A DNA stretch of 64,000 bases from Periplaneta americana (GCF_040183065.1 NC_091123.1:14228501-14292500), one strand, 5' to 3'. Numbered from the stretch's first letter, positions 47,441 to 59,584 are shown. The notes: generated from the letters alone by a model not told the origin. Numbers and translations: made by a program.

Positions 47441-47565
47441 AAATGATGGTAAGATCATGTATTTATGTTCAATATTGTTGAAAATATAGCCTTCTGAAAT
47501 CGTCCAATAATTTGTATGATAAATTTTGCGATTCGTCCTGAACCAAGTTTTTGTATGTTCCGCAG

Positions 47566-47743
47566 GTTCTTCGTTCTGCAAATGGTCCAGACTTCGCATC
47601 CCGTGTGGGGCAATAGGAGCTGCCTTCGTTTCGGCATCTACAGCGACACCTTGGACGAGGACGCGACGGGCGGGGTTCGAGCGAGGGACCGGCGCCTGCG
47701 CGTCGGGATCGTGGCAGGCATGCTACTCGTCACCACACTCCTG
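47566..47743 (+). CDS. Candidate host exon encoding a membrane segment
   Basis: This 178-bp stretch is far more GC-rich than its neighbours, is open in one frame, and is bounded by a plausible acceptor (TTTTTGTATGTTCCGCAG) and a strong donor (CTG then GTGAGT). Splice phases would be 2 at the left and 0 at the right. It encodes about 59 residues: FFVLQMVQTSHPVWGNRSCL, with one N-glycosylation sequon (NRS), an acidic-to-basic part (LDEDATGGVRARDRRLR), then a hydrophobic run VGIVAGMLLVTTLL cut by the donor. That hydrophobic run could be part of a transmembrane helix. I do not recognise the protein. It may be one exon of a gene with very long introns; a fortuitous frame cannot be excluded. Confidence 0.4.
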
Positions 47744-48082
47744 GTGAGTTGATCTTACTTTAAACTCAAAATGGCGGGTGTTTGGTTACAACAGCTGTCG
47801 TCCGCATAGTTGTGAGATATCAGATCGTGGTAGAACAATTGAAGGACTGTCTGCAAAAAGGGAGGGGCACCACTTTTTGGTGAAATTAATGTTTTGTTTG
47901 TTTAATGAGCTATCTGCAGAGTGAACCGTAAGTATTGTCGTTAATTTCAAGGGGTTATTCTGTGAGATACTTCAAACAAAAAAAGTTTAATATTTTTCTC
48001 GTTTTTGCTTCCTTTTGAGATAAAAATTATTTCATATTAAACATAACATAGCGTATTTTGGGAAAGCCATTGATTTAATTCT

Positions 48083-48352
48083 TTCTCATGAAATTTCGGC
48101 CAGTGTATGAGACCGGTGCCCACCCAGCATCGTGATGCACTTGGGTAGCGAAATCCGGTTACGCAAACCAGCTATAACGGCTGGGGGGATCATCGAGCTA
48201 ACCACACGATACCTCCATTCTGATTGGATGATCGTCCACCTCTGCTTCGGCATGTGGCCGTGAGGCCAGCGGCCGGCTGGTCGGTCTTGGCCCTTTGTGG
48301 GTTGTAGCGCCACGGATTATTATTATTATTAAAATTTTTATTATTATTATTG

Positions 48353-48390
<38 letters not shown>
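48083..48390 (+). mobile_element. SINE-C copy 2, head missing, ATT tail
   Basis: This matches SINE-C copy 1 from AAATTTCGGCC onward (CCGGTGCCCACCCAGCA, CCACACGATACCTCCATTCT, GTAGCGCCACGG) and ends in ATT repeats with a few interruptions (48314-48390). The tRNA-like head is absent. Confidence 0.87.
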
Positions 48391-48399
48391 GTGAATTTC

Positions 48400-49080
48400 T
48401 TTCAAATCAACAATAGGATTTTATTCTTCCAACAATAATTCCTTTCTACAATTCACCTTAAATTCTCTCGTCAACAATTGGATTTTCACTCAACACAATA
48501 TTCGTTATAGCACTCCACCGATGACAATGACAATTTACTTGGACTATTACGAACAACAATGAACTGTTAATCTTAACTAATATTTACAAAGCACTATTTA
48601 CAAATCAGAACTATCAGTTCTCAGTTCACAGGTCTTCTAGCTCAGTCACTCGAGTTCACAGTATCTCGAACCACAGACCTTCAGAGACAGTTCACTGTAC
48701 TCGAACTCAGGTCCCTCCAACTGCGGTCCACTGCACTCGAACTCAGGTCCCTCCAACTGCGGTCCACTGCACTCGAACTCAGGCCCTCGGATGCTGACAC
48801 AGTCGCGGACGCACACTCGAGTCGAACTCCGGTACACAAGACGGGCTTGCTCTGTTCACTGGCTTACTGACTGAACTAATCATGAATGACTGCTCTCGTT
48901 CCCTCGCGTCCTTAATTTATAACCACAGCGACGTAGCCTCGAAAGTTCCACGCGTCTCTAGAGATGGCACTCCAGAAAAATCCAGAGCCCTCTCCTCTCT
49001 ACCAGTACCAGATGCGCGCGCACTCTCTCTCCACTCTCTCGCCGCGTAGGCCCTTTCCCCTTACTTCTCTCCGCCGCGCG
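48400..49080. other. Anonymous DNA with a 36-bp tandem repeat
   Basis: ACTCGAACTCAGGTCCCTCC recurs at 36-bp spacing about 2.5 times (48695-48785). GC content rises toward 49080. No gene supported. Confidence 0.55.
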
Positions 49081-49084
49081 CCGT

Positions 49085-49146
49085 CCCCGCGCGATCTGCT
49101 TTCTTGCGGGACGCTGGTCGTGAGTTCGAATCTCACGTCGCTGTCA

Positions 49147-49213
<67 letters not shown>
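49085..49213 (+). mobile_element. tRNA-like 3' half with (ATT)n tail
   Basis: GGTCGTGAGTTCGAATCTCA is a good tRNA T-arm, followed by CGTCGCTGTCACA and about 22 ATT units (49147-49213). The 5' half of the tRNA is unclear. This is probably a SINE end of a family not otherwise seen here. Confidence 0.5.
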
Positions 49214-49984
49214 GATTTAATTCTATACCTAAGTCATCTGGACGATTCCCTGTCTCATATAACTCTACATATTTCGTCCATCTGTTCAGTATCCCTGGTT
49301 TGTCTGTTATTTAATTTCCGATTTCGTCCTCTATCAACCACATGGATTTGCTTTACATTTCTGTTTCATTCAGTCTTCCTTCGCCTTCTCAGTTTCTCTT
49401 CTTAGTTCGTTATAGAATGGAAATGTAACTGAGAGTTATGGTTACTATAATATTCATAGCGATTAATAAAAGAAAACACATTCAATTTGGTTTTCAACAA
49501 TGCATTCCTGTTTATACAAGCAGTTAAATATAAGCAGTTTCATATTATTAATAACGTGATACCGGTATTACAATATATACAGCTGCACACTTTCCTTTTA
49601 CTCTCACCGCGACCGCGACAGTGCGACTTCCGACTTCCACAAGGTGTTCAAGAATAAACTTCAGAAAAAATTTACGAACAAGTGTTTTAAAAACAAATTT
49701 CATTGTAAAATGAAAATGGAAAAAAAGGAAGAGTGAGAGAAAGCAAAAATGCCGGCCCCTGGAAATTTCCGCCCTAGGCAACTGCCTAGGCTGCCTAGGC
49801 CTAAATCTGGCACTGATAGTTAGGTCCCGGGTGGGTAGATGGGCTACACTAGTTGGTCCTAGACTATGCAGGCTTAGGGCTGCCGAAAGGTATGCTTAAA
49901 ATTTTGTCTCAATTCTGTCAAAAATGTATGCAAGAGAATGCACAGGCACATTACTAAATTACAATTTTCTGTTTACTATTATTA
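49214..49984. other. Anonymous DNA with a CCTAGG-rich palindromic cluster
   Basis: CCTAGGCAACTGCCTAGG and GCCTAGGCC lie together at 49772-49801. Such clusters occur at ends of DNA transposons, but I found no partner end. No gene supported. Confidence 0.45.
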
Positions 49985-50225
49985 GGCACTTTGGGGGGGG
50001 GCATGCTTTCTTGACCTCGGTACGAGAATGAGTTGATGTGGTCGGCACCACGCTCCCACCGACTTTAACCACCGGGAAAGACCCGTTATTGGATTTGATA
50101 GGAGGCCGAGTGAACCTCTGGACCGTTCTGGAAGATTGGCAACGAGAAAATCCCGTCACTACTCGATATCGAACCCAGAACCTTCCATTCCGTAGTCAGT
50201 TCCGCGAGCTATGCCGCCATTTTTA
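49985..50225 (-). mobile_element. SINE-F, tRNA-like head on minus strand
   Basis: Read on the minus strand: GCGGCATAGCTCGCGGAACT (box A-like), GGTTCTGGGTTCGATATCG (box B-like), then a body with CCAATAACGGGTCTTTCCCG and a GC-rich 3' part, ending near a G/C-run at 49985-50000. One copy here. Confidence 0.6.
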
Positions 50226-50642
50226 GGAGTAATGCAGCCAATATTTTAACGTCAACGAGGAAGTCAATAAACAAAACAGGAGTCATTGGTCATCAGAAAA
50301 CATTACTGGATTCAGGAGTCGAATGATATGCCAACTGTGTTATGATCTGATGCGACATATAGAATTACGAATCATTGATTTATTCACGAAACATACCTGA
50401 TAATGTCACAAGAGGTACCTTTTTCCTTTACCTTGGATCCTGAAGGTTATTTCCTTGATGGTTTCAACACGACGATGCCCACCGTGTTATAATTGATAGG
50501 TCCCCAGGTGGCAGCACTTGTAATTTCCTGGATATTGGATAGGCTGTCGATGACCAGTTGAGTGATCACTTGAAGACTAAACCGATTACAGAGAAAATTC
50601 GAAGCCTGGCTCATTGGAAGGGACATATGAGATGATTCAAGA
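50226..50642. other. Anonymous DNA
   Basis: No gene or repeat recognised. Confidence 0.4.
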
Positions 50643-50835
50643 TATTACACAGTCTAGTGTATACAGTCACGAAGCTCAATACTTAATAAATATGCATCCA
50701 TAGATAGTTGCTAACCACTAGGATCGCTAATATCGCCTCATTACAGACAATGCGAAATAGTACCTCCACAGTCTATTGTTCCCAGCACCCTTACAACTCA
50801 AGTTTCGTGACTGTATATACTAGACTGTGGTATTA
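50643..50835 (+). mobile_element. MITE-5 copy 3, 5-bp TSD
   Basis: The element (50648-50830) has the same TIRs as copies 1 and 2 (left tip has lost one C). TATTA flanks both sides (50643-50647 and 50831-50835). Confidence 0.88.
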
Positions 50836-51165
50836 CTATTTGTCGTGACATATAGCTCTACTTAAAAATCTCTTCCTTATTATTGACTTCTATTATCTTT
50901 CTTTAATTCACAAATTTATTTTATTTATTATCTCTTCTCTCTATTCGTCTTTGAGTGTTTACATATCCGTATTTCTCTCATATCGTATTTCAAACGTTTA
51001 TGCGCTTGATATTCGAGAAAATGGTCACAATTTTTGTTAATACGGTGACGTTATTTATTACAATAGGCCTTAAATGACTGAAATTATAGTGCGTTGAAAA
51101 CAAAATACTTTCAAATCCAGACAGCTGTGACAAAAAATAAATGAGAAATGAATAAATGTGATGTC

Positions 51166-51367
51166 CAGTGTTGCCAATTCAGCGGTTTTACCGGTAGATC
51201 TAGCTAGCGGGTAAAATTTATTAAATTTGTATTGCTCAAATAGGGATTTAGCGATTTTTAACACTCACAGCGGTAAAATAATTTTATTTTTATATTGCCA
51301 ATATAACAATTTAGCGGTTTCTGCACTGTATCTTAGCGGATTTTTAAGAATCGAGTTGGCAACACTG
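51166..51367. mobile_element. MITE with CAGTGTTGCCAA ends
   Basis: Short TIRs CAGTGTTGCCAATTC and inverted CAGTGTTGCCAACTC bound 202 bp. The interior repeats the word TTAGCGGTTTT or AGCGGTAAAAT about six times, partly inverted. No coding. Superfamily not assigned. Confidence 0.68.
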
Positions 51368-52131
51368 TGTATATAATGAATTCGTTATTGTTCGTACCAA
51401 TTCCAAGTGATTAGTAAATATGGAGAGTATAAAAACGGGAATAGTTCATTTAACACATTTTAATTCTAAAAAATACTTAACTATGGTATTAATTTCCAAA
51501 TGAATCCAATTCTCGTAATGGCATATTATTATTCATTACAATTTCAAACGACTCTTTGGCGTCATATAGATGTGTGAATCGTTTCGACTATCATTTGCAT
51601 TGTTGTCTCGAGACTAGGCCTCATGGCATGAGGAAGCTGTTATGAAATAGATAACGAAAAGACTCCTCCTTGTTAAATTTAAATGCGGGGAATACAAAGA
51701 CAGAAATAGTTAATGTAGCACAGTCTAATTCTAAAGTGCCGGTACTTAACTGTGGTATTAATTTCCAAATGAATCCAGTTCTCTGAAATGACATATTATT
51801 TCAAACAACTCATTGGCGTCATACTGATGTGTGAATCGTTTCGACTATCGATTGCATTGTTGTCTGGAGACTAGGCCTCATGGAATGAGGAAGCGATTAT
51901 GAAGTAGTTAACGAGAAGGCTTCGTCTTATTAAATTTAAATACGGAGAATATGAAAACGAATGATAAGAAATACCAACATTTTATTTCAAACCCAAATAT
52001 CCTTACAATCCCAAACATGCTCACAATAATAATCACGAACGAACAACATTAACGTTTCACGCAATTATGGAGATTCGATAAATTCCCTGTCACTTTTTTT
52101 ATTTCATCTTGTAAATTAGTAGACCTATAAT
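51368..52131. other. Anonymous DNA with an internal diverged duplication
   Basis: The parts near 51440-51660 and 51690-51920 are similar (TTAATTTCCAAATGAATCCA, GATGTGTGAATCGTTTCGAC, GAGACTAGGCCTCATGG), a tandem duplication of about 245 bp. No gene supported. Confidence 0.65.
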
Positions 52132-52612
52132 ATGTTTTTTGCACGATAGTGTGTTTTCTCATCGTTACAGCAAACGGCCGCCACGATTGATTTTACTGAA
52201 TTCGGAGTTGCCATCCTAGATAAATATGTCGAAATATTACAAATAGCTGCTCTAGTGTTGTAATGAAAACCACTGCCTTCTATGTATGCTACAATGCATG
52301 TAAAATTCATACGCAAAAGGCAGTGTTAATTAATATACATTATACGAAACAAATCACTGCGTTTGAAATGTACTGAACTTTATTTAAACAAGCCAAACTT
52401 CACTTAACAAAATAAATAAAAATTATTCCAATTGAGCACGAAATATTACAAGTACATGAATCTTTTTACTCCTTAATATTGAAGTTGATGGTGAAGTTTG
52501 TACATTGGCCAGACTGTTAACATCAGTCAGCTGTTCATAATGCAACGTACGTACTGTATATTAAGATTTTTAAAAATATTATTTCGAAAATATACTATCG
52601 TGCAAAAAATAC
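52132..52612. mobile_element. Possible MITE with inverted ends
   Basis: TTTTTTGCACGATAGT at 52135-52150 and its inverse ACTATCGTGCAAAAAA at 52594-52609, with homology extending a few bases each way (about 27 bp, four mismatches). No coding seen. No clear TSD. Confidence 0.5.
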
Positions 52613-53322
52613 TCTACAATACACGTTTGTGAAGTGCATTACAAAATCTCAGAAACTGAAAAAATTGCTCTGCTCGTTTTTAAAACTTTTCCTCGATTTT
52701 ATAAAAAGCACTTTCCAACCTTGGATCGCTATATGCTATTTCTAGTCCTGCAATAAAATTTAATCCATATACTTCCAACAGTTTTGTTAAATTTATATGG
52801 CCTCTACAATTTTATTTTTCTTATACAGTCTGAACGGCGAATCGTCGAAGAACTGACATCAGATTATTTTTGTAAGAGTAGAAAATGTTACATAGAAAAA
52901 TGTAGATGCAGTAACACAAGCCACTGGAATTTATGTATGGGAAAATATTTTAGTAATGTTTTACGAACTACTTTTTATAAACAAACACGTCCACTTGCAG
53001 TGGCGTACATCCGAACACAGATTTTATTCTATCTGTCGTTATTTTATCTTAGTAGAGAATATAACATTCAAAACTATTTGCTTTTACTGCCTATATTTTT
53101 CATATTAACGAAGAATTTTTGTCATTCTGTTATGGCAAGTCACGACTTAAAAATACGCATTTTTGTGTCACGCCTTCCATTCAGTCAATGAAATACAGAC
53201 ATACATACATACAAACATTACAAATTATACTCCTGCCAGTGTTACGAGTAAAACATTCGTTACTAAACGTGACCTTACGGCATTGTAAGGCCACAGACTT
53301 GTTCTGTAATCTTTATTATTTT
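52613..53322. other. Anonymous AT-rich DNA
   Basis: A plus-strand frame of 135 residues (52784-53191) has no recognisable domain; not claimed as a gene. Confidence 0.4.
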
Positions 53323-53325
53323 AAA

Positions 53326-53371
<46 letters not shown>

Positions 53372-53990
53372 GAACTGGTAATGGAAATTACGGGAAAACG
53401 GCTGAACGGATTTCAATAAATGACCCCTCATTTTGAAGCTTGGAACTCAAAGTTTTTCAGAAAAATAGTAGTTTTCAGTGAAATGTCAATTTTTCAACAT
53501 AATTTTCCTATTTTCCAAAATCCATCTGTCATCAGTTTTGAGAACTAGCTAATTACATTTCAGAATAAAACAAAACACACACTACAATAAACAATATTAC
53601 ACGAAGGCCATGATCTGCAAGAATGCTGACATATTTAGAGCTCAAATTAAATTGGTTATTAAAAACTTAACTTACTAAAAATAATTTGCAGGTTCGATTC
53701 TGTGGTGTGTAATTTTCTGGGTACAGCTGTGTATTGGATATTAAAAGCTACAAAACTTGAGGTGGTTTGATGACATTATTACCATTAAGAATGAAATATT
53801 ATTGTAGTTAATGCCATGATGTGACTATTTTTCATTAATTATACATATTAATGTTATATTGATGATATGAAAGTGAAACGTTTTGGGGTTATATAAGTGG
53901 ATGTAGAGAATAACTTAAATTAGGTTTTGATTTCTATATTTTACTGAGTGGCGGCTATATAGTAGGCCTATATATAGTATATGTTACTGA
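53323..53990. repeat. Possible interspersed repeat starting with (TA)n
   Basis: TCTATATATATA (from 53324) is followed by ATTACGGGAAAACGGCTGAA and CGGATTTCAATAAATGACCC. This layout, TC-start plus a GGCTGAACGGATTT block, resembles non-autonomous Helitron-like repeats, but no CTRR end with hairpin was found. Confidence 0.35.
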
Positions 53991-55683
53991 AAGCTATAAA
54001 ACTTACGTAAGATAATATTATTAAAAATAAAAAAATTAATAAAAGAAGAGGAAGAAGATCTCTAAGCCAAAGAGTTTTGAAATTAATATTCTCACAAAAA
54101 GTAAAGATTTGTGATTTCTATACTCATAAATATCAAGCAACATGAATACAATACGTAACTGCAAATATTTTTATAGTTATTACTCAAGTGGGATTGGGTC
54201 TTTTTCATATATTTAATGGCGGTGTGGTGTAGATATTTATATGCGTGATTCTGTTCAGTATTGGCTCGAGAGAGTGTATCTTTCATTATTATGGAAGCAA
54301 ATAACTTTCAGAATGTCTGGTATTCTTCATTGAAAATAAATCTGAAAAATGTTTATTTGAACGTCTAATGAACTTAGTTTGCAGCATTTGCAGCACAAGC
54401 CACTAGTCTATATATAAAACGACAATTTTGCATCACTTTAATTTAGAACAACACTTTCTACTTATTCAGAAAGCTGACGTGAGATGAAGTCAGAAGTGTT
54501 CTACTGTAGCTTAGATTTTGCGAAGTGATACCCAAAAATTACGAGCAAATTAATTAAATTTTCTAACAAGAATGCTGAATATTATGATTTGATCGGGTTT
54601 GTTTAGTTGATACTGACTTCCATATAATGCGGCATTTTCCAAGTGGGCTCGGTGTATAAACTCATCTCATTCCTAAACGTATTACTTGATTCTGCATAGC
54701 AAACCCTCTGCATACAACACGAATCGCTTTTATCGTATGACTTCATAAACCCTGGATATAAACTAATTCGCTTGCAATTTCCAGCGTTTAAAGCAGCGAA
54801 ACAACATTAGCCTTCATCTGTTTCAGAGCATCTAGAAGGTTTACACAATACCCGTTACCATAGCAACTCTGGATGGTCTCTGAAAAGCATGAGCGTCCGT
54901 AATATTGAAAAGGACTTAAAAGGCTCGGAATAAATCATGGCCCCCGCAAAGTTTCGCAAGTTTGTGTCTACTGGTGATTCTATGCGCGCCACAAGGAAGC
55001 GGAGCGCTCCCGTGGCGCTGAATGAAACTAATTAAAACTTGTTTCGCAGTTGTGAATGTCACCAAGGCTTCCTTCAGAGTTCATCTTGCATACTGCAATC
55101 TCCGACACGGCTTGTGTCATTAATGCTGTCTACATACGGAATGGCTCCTAGGCCACCAAATCCAGCACTGCTGGTCATCGCACTGTTCAGGGGTAATGAA
55201 TACAGCTTGCAGAGGCTTCCATTCAGAAATAGAATTCTTTACACGACCGAACTAATGAAAGTCATGCATAATAGAACCACAGTGCTTGGTCCACACGTCA
55301 TCAATAGTAGTCGAATTATAAAACCTGGTTCACAGTGTTGCATATTATCCAGGGGCCATACACTTCGAGGATCACCGCTTTGTTTCTTCTGTCTCGGATG
55401 AAGGTTAATGACGTAACACGAAAGCTGCAGAGCTAAAAGCGAGATTATGCTCTTCGATCTAATTCCGGGAAGAAAATTCGGTAGAGTAGAGCTTAACACT
55501 GGACGGCTAAGGGAAGATCTCGTATTGAAAACGCATCTCGTAGGCGATATTGTTTCTTCTCTTGACGTCACAAGAATCGATAATTCGCTAACGTGTTACG
55601 TGAGTCAGTTATCCAAAGAGTTGTGAACTTGCGTGATATTTTATTAAGATTCTTTGATGAATAATGATAATAAATAAATAAAT
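53991..55683. other. Anonymous DNA
   Basis: No gene supported. A small hairpin GCGCCAC...GTGGCGC lies at about 54987-55021. A 120-residue plus-strand frame (55039-55401) is unrecognised. Confidence 0.4.
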
Positions 55684-55956
55684 AACAAAAAGGGCCCACA
55701 TCTGTGGAGTAACGGTTAGCGCGTCTGGCCGCGAAACCAGGTGGCCCGGGTTCGATTCTCGGTCGGGGCAAGTTACCTGATTGAGGTTTTTTCCGGGGTT
55801 TTCCCTCAACCTAGTATGAGCAAATGCTGGATAACTTTCGGTGCTGGACCCCGGACTCATTTCACCGGCATTATCACCTTCATCTCATTCAGACGCTAAA
55901 TAACCTGAGATGTTGATAAAGCGTCGTAAAATAACCTACTAAAAAAAAAACAAAAA
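55684..55956 (+). mobile_element. SINE-B copy 3
   Basis: The body (about 55692-55948) matches copy 1 closely (GGAGTAACGGTTAGCGCGTC, GGGTTCGATTCTCGGTCGGG, TAACTTTCGGTGCTGGACCC, CACCTTCATCTCATTCAGAC). The possible 8-bp TSD AACAAAAA is weak because of the A-rich tail. Confidence 0.88.
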
Positions 55957-56143
55957 TAAGATAACATTTATACAGAGTGGACAGCTCGAAAGTACCTAAT
56001 TTCAATTGTATGTGACTGGTGAACGGTTGAAGATAGAACCTTACGGTAACGTTTATATGAAAGGGAAACTCAACACGTTTCGAATCCTGTCAGTAGATGG
56101 CACGCAGACACGGTTTCCTTTCGTAGATTGTGTCGATTGTCAA

Positions 56144-56815
56144 AATGGCGACACCGCAGATGAAAGCGCACTCTGTACTGAGGTATGCGGAGTTTAAATA
56201 ATTGTTACAGTTCAAAGGGAGTATCGGCGAGTGTGTAACCATGATGCTCCAACTGCTAAAAGCATTAAGAAGTAGCACCATACATTTTTAGCTACAGGAT
56301 CGGTGTTGAAGAAGCATGGTGGTGGTCGTAGAACATCCGACGAAATGGTTGCAAATGTTCAAGCCGCGTATGAGCGAAGCCCGCGGAAGTCATTAAGAAG
56401 AGCTTCACGGGAACTTCAAGTACCAGAGTCAACATTGCAACGAATTGTCCACAAACGTCTCAAACTGTACGCAGTTTTTTTCCACAAATTGAACACCTGC
56501 AGCCTAACATCCTTTTCCAACAAGATGGCGCTTCTCATACTGGTTCAATGACGTTCGTACGACTTTAGACAACGAGTTCCCTGGCCGTTGGATTGGTAGG
56601 GGAGGACCGATCGCTTGACCCCCCGAGATCTCCGGATTTAACACCGCTCGATTTCGTTCTCTGGGACTACGTCAAAAATAAAGTGTACGCCACCCCAGTC
56701 AGAGACCTTCGTGATCTTGGAAGCGCATCATAGAGGCTATTGAGAGCATTCCAGAAGACATGCTCCAACGTGCTTGGCAAGAAATCGTTCATCGCCTCGA
56801 CAAATAACAGACAGT
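56144..56815 (+). pseudogene. Mariner/IS630-type transposase, broken
   Basis: It begins MATPQMKAHSVLRYAEF, followed by a stop and a frame change. Then come RRVCNHDAPTAKSIKK, GSVLKKHGGGRRTSDEMVAN and RSPRKSLRRASRELQVPEST, the second helix-turn-helix of this family. The frame then jumps, with an internal deletion removing the first catalytic block, to LFQQDGASH (second-block QDGA), PPRSPDLTPLDFVLWDYVKN and KVYATPVRDL. Several frameshifts and stops are present, so it is inactive. The relatives at 46740-47440 are a different subfamily. It lies just inside the left TIR, as in typical elements. Confidence 0.82.
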
Positions 56816-56861
56816 CGATGAGCTCTTAAACCTACGGACCAACCCCTCAAGGGAAAAATTT

Positions 56862-57909
56862 CACTTTTGGTATATTACGCAATCTGACGTAAAGAAAGCC
56901 CTGAAACGAATCACAACTAAAGCAGAAGGACCAGACCACGTCAATATTTCGTCATTAAATAAAATCATAGACGTAATACTACCGACTGTGACCCACATTT
57001 TCAATGCCTCAATTATGACTTCGACTTACCTACAGCAATGGAAACTCGCTTTTGTCCACCCAATTCCCAAGACCAAAACACCGACATCTTATAACGACTA
57101 CAGACAGCATCCTACCTGCCCTATCCAAAGCATTGGAACGCATTGTACACAAGCAACTGACAGAATACTTAAACAAATACAAACTTCTCGACTCTTATCA
57201 ATCAGGTTTCAGGGCCGGACATAACACAAGTACAGCATTACTTAAAATCACGGAAGATCTAGGCGAGGCCCGGGACGAACGTAAATTGACAATAATGACT
57301 TTACTTGACTTCAGCAAAGCCTTCGATTCTGTAGACATTGACTTGTTAATATGTCAACTCAGAAGACTACACCTACAAGAGCACGTTGTCCTGTGGTTTG
57401 CCTCTTACCTTAATGGCCGCCAACAAAGTGTGATAGCTGGAAATCGTTCTTCCCCTTGGCAGGCCGTGAGGTCAGGGATCCCACAGGGATCAGTTCTTGG
57501 CCCTTTACTATTTACAATTTATATCAACGACATATCAGAATCTCTAAAGTACTGCCGACACCATCTCTATGCAGACGACCTTCAAATATACATAAAATTC
57601 CACACTGACGAAATAAATGATGCAATAACTAAAATTAATGACGATCTGGACTCAATCTGGACATGGACACGGAAATTCCGACTTAAACTAAATCCAGAAA
57701 AATTACAGTCAATCATTGTGGGTCATTCACGTTTGTTAAGCACTATTACCATACCAAATTTGTCCCCGATTAAAATACATGGCACCGAAATTCCGTTCAG
57801 TGAATCAGTAAAGAATCTAGGTATTTATATGGCTAAAAGTTTAAATTGGAACATTCAAGTTGCAGAAACCTGCAAAATAGTAATATACGTTACAAGAGCG
57901 GTATGTTGA
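56862..57909 (+). pseudogene. LINE-C reverse transcriptase
   Basis: The first frame reads QSDVKKALKRITTKAEGPDH then WKLAFVHPIPKTKTPTSYND. A one-base indel near 57100 moves to the frame that runs 57052-57909 (about 285 residues): LPALSKALERIVHKQLTEYL, YQSGFRAGHNTSTALLKITE, the palm block MTLLDFSKAFDSVDIDLLI with the first catalytic Asp, GIPQGSVLGPLLFTIYINDI, YADDLQIYI with the catalytic Asp pair and FRLKLNPEKLQSIIVG. Position and motifs fit jockey/CR1-group RT. The Met at 57052 is not a real start. The reading leaves LINE sequence at about 57885, where the insert begins. Confidence 0.87.
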
Positions 57910-58679
57910 CGTTTTCATGGTCGAGGAAAAGATTGAAAAAGCGAAACGTAGTTGAGCTTTTTTAATTTCCGATAACATGAAAACAAACATACCGCTCGTG
58001 TATCGTACATTATTTTTTGCGAAGATCGTTTATTGCATACCTGAAAGACGAATTTCTAATTAGTTGCAATGAAATCTCCATGTTGGTTTCTGTTTAATGA
58101 CACCAACTTCGGAACACCAAAATATCTTTCTTCAACATTGTTGCTGTAAAATGTTTTCTGTGTTTACTATACTCCAGCAGGCCGTGATATACGTCTGTCT
58201 TTTTTTCCCCCAGTCTATAAATGCGAACTTAAAACAAACGGTAAAGTTATGTAATGATTTATTTTTCATTTTAATATTTTAACAATATTATTTATATAAC
58301 ATATTGCAGTAATAACATCGGCACCTGGAATCTCGTTGATTTTTTCACGGCTTCCTTAATGTTACTTGTATCAGGAATGCAATAAGTTTCGTGGAGTAGT
58401 AGACTTTACTTAATTTTTGCAAATATTTAAAAACAATAATTAACAGTGCAATTTAGGTGAAATTGCAGTGGTAAGTTTCCAATTTATAATTATTACTATG
58501 TTAAACATCTCTAAAAATAATATATTAAAAGCCTAAAGCAGTAAAATGAATGTCGCGCTTAAGCGGTAAGAAGAGGGAAATTGTTATGTGTGTTACGTTG
58601 GGAATACTGAATGTGGTATTTCACACTTACCGCGTATTCGTTCTGTGCGGAAAACAAGCAAATACGCACGATCTCGCAC
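57886..58679. mobile_element. Insert in LINE-C, with a ~55-bp palindrome at its left end
   Basis: The LINE-C protein sequence stops at about 57885 and resumes at about 58680 (KVFSLIHSFRRLKN). The left end holds inverted arms at 57886-57940 and 57955-58010 (shared GAGCGGTATGTT, TTTTCATG, AAAAAGC). AAAATAGTA / AAAAGTA at the borders may be a TSD relic. No coding recognised. Confidence 0.62.
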
Positions 58680-59230
58680 AAAAGTATTCTCATTAATCCA
58701 CTCGTTTAGACGATTGAAGAATGTTCTACCCTTTTCCATGAAAAAAATATTAGTGCAAACACTCGTGACGCCCCACTTCGATTACTGTGATATTCTGTTT
58801 ACTGACCTAAGCGTTACTTCGACGCAAAGACTACAACGTGTTCATAATATGTGCGTCCGTTTCGTCTGCAATATTCGCCGGGCTGATCACGTAACACCAT
58901 CCCTCGAAATGTTGTCCTGGCTCCGTCTAGAAGATCGTAGGAAAATCCACTGTCTTTCCCTTCTCTTTCACATATTGCATTTCTCCACTCCTGTCTATCT
59001 TGCGTCTCGTTTCCAAAATTTATCCACCCATCATAACCTACTGTAGACACACGATCACAACACTCCTCAATATTATCCATTCCCTCCCTACGAACATCCT
59101 CGTATTCATCTTCTTTCACTGTGGCTGTTCCTCGACTTTGGAATTCCCTACCGAGTAATGTCAGGGACTGTCAGACATCAAACCAATTTAAGAATAGGCT
59201 AACTAGATATTTTTCTAACAATTCTTGTTA
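58680..59230 (+). pseudogene. LINE-C C-terminal domain, nested copy
   Basis: Readable blocks are FSLIHSFRRLKNVLPFSMKK, LVQTLVTPHFDYCDILFTDL, RLQRVHNMCVRFVCNIRRAD, LSWLRLEDRRKIHCLSLLFH and, in another frame after a stop at 59042, FTVAVPRLWNSLPSNVRDCQ. This is the same domain as 40093-40716, with more substitutions, so the two are distinct subfamilies or of different age. Confidence 0.8.
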
Positions 59231-59306
59231 ACAGTAATAGCTGTTTCAAGTTTCTCAATGTTTAATTGCTATATATATCACAGATAAATATCTAAATTAT
59301 CTCATG

Positions 59307-59359
<53 letters not shown>

Positions 59360-59584
59360 TATTTTTACTATTATTATTATTATTATAACAACTATTTCTT
59401 ATCCATGTTTATTATTGTCACACTAACATTAGTTATCCAATTTTCATTATTTACTTTCATGTTGTTTTATGATCTAGATATTAATGTAATAACTATGTAA
59501 GCAAATGTATTTAATTAGAATTAGAGTCTGGCTGGGCGGAAGAGAAGGCCTACTGGCCTTAGCTCTGCCAGATTAAATAAATAA

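Noticed and set aside
52784-53191. 135-residue plus-strand frame as a host gene
   Set aside because: AT-rich composition, no domain or splice support; could be random.
55039-55401. 120-residue plus-strand frame as a host gene
   Set aside because: No recognisable domain, no donor or acceptor of quality, and overlapping open frames on the other strand.
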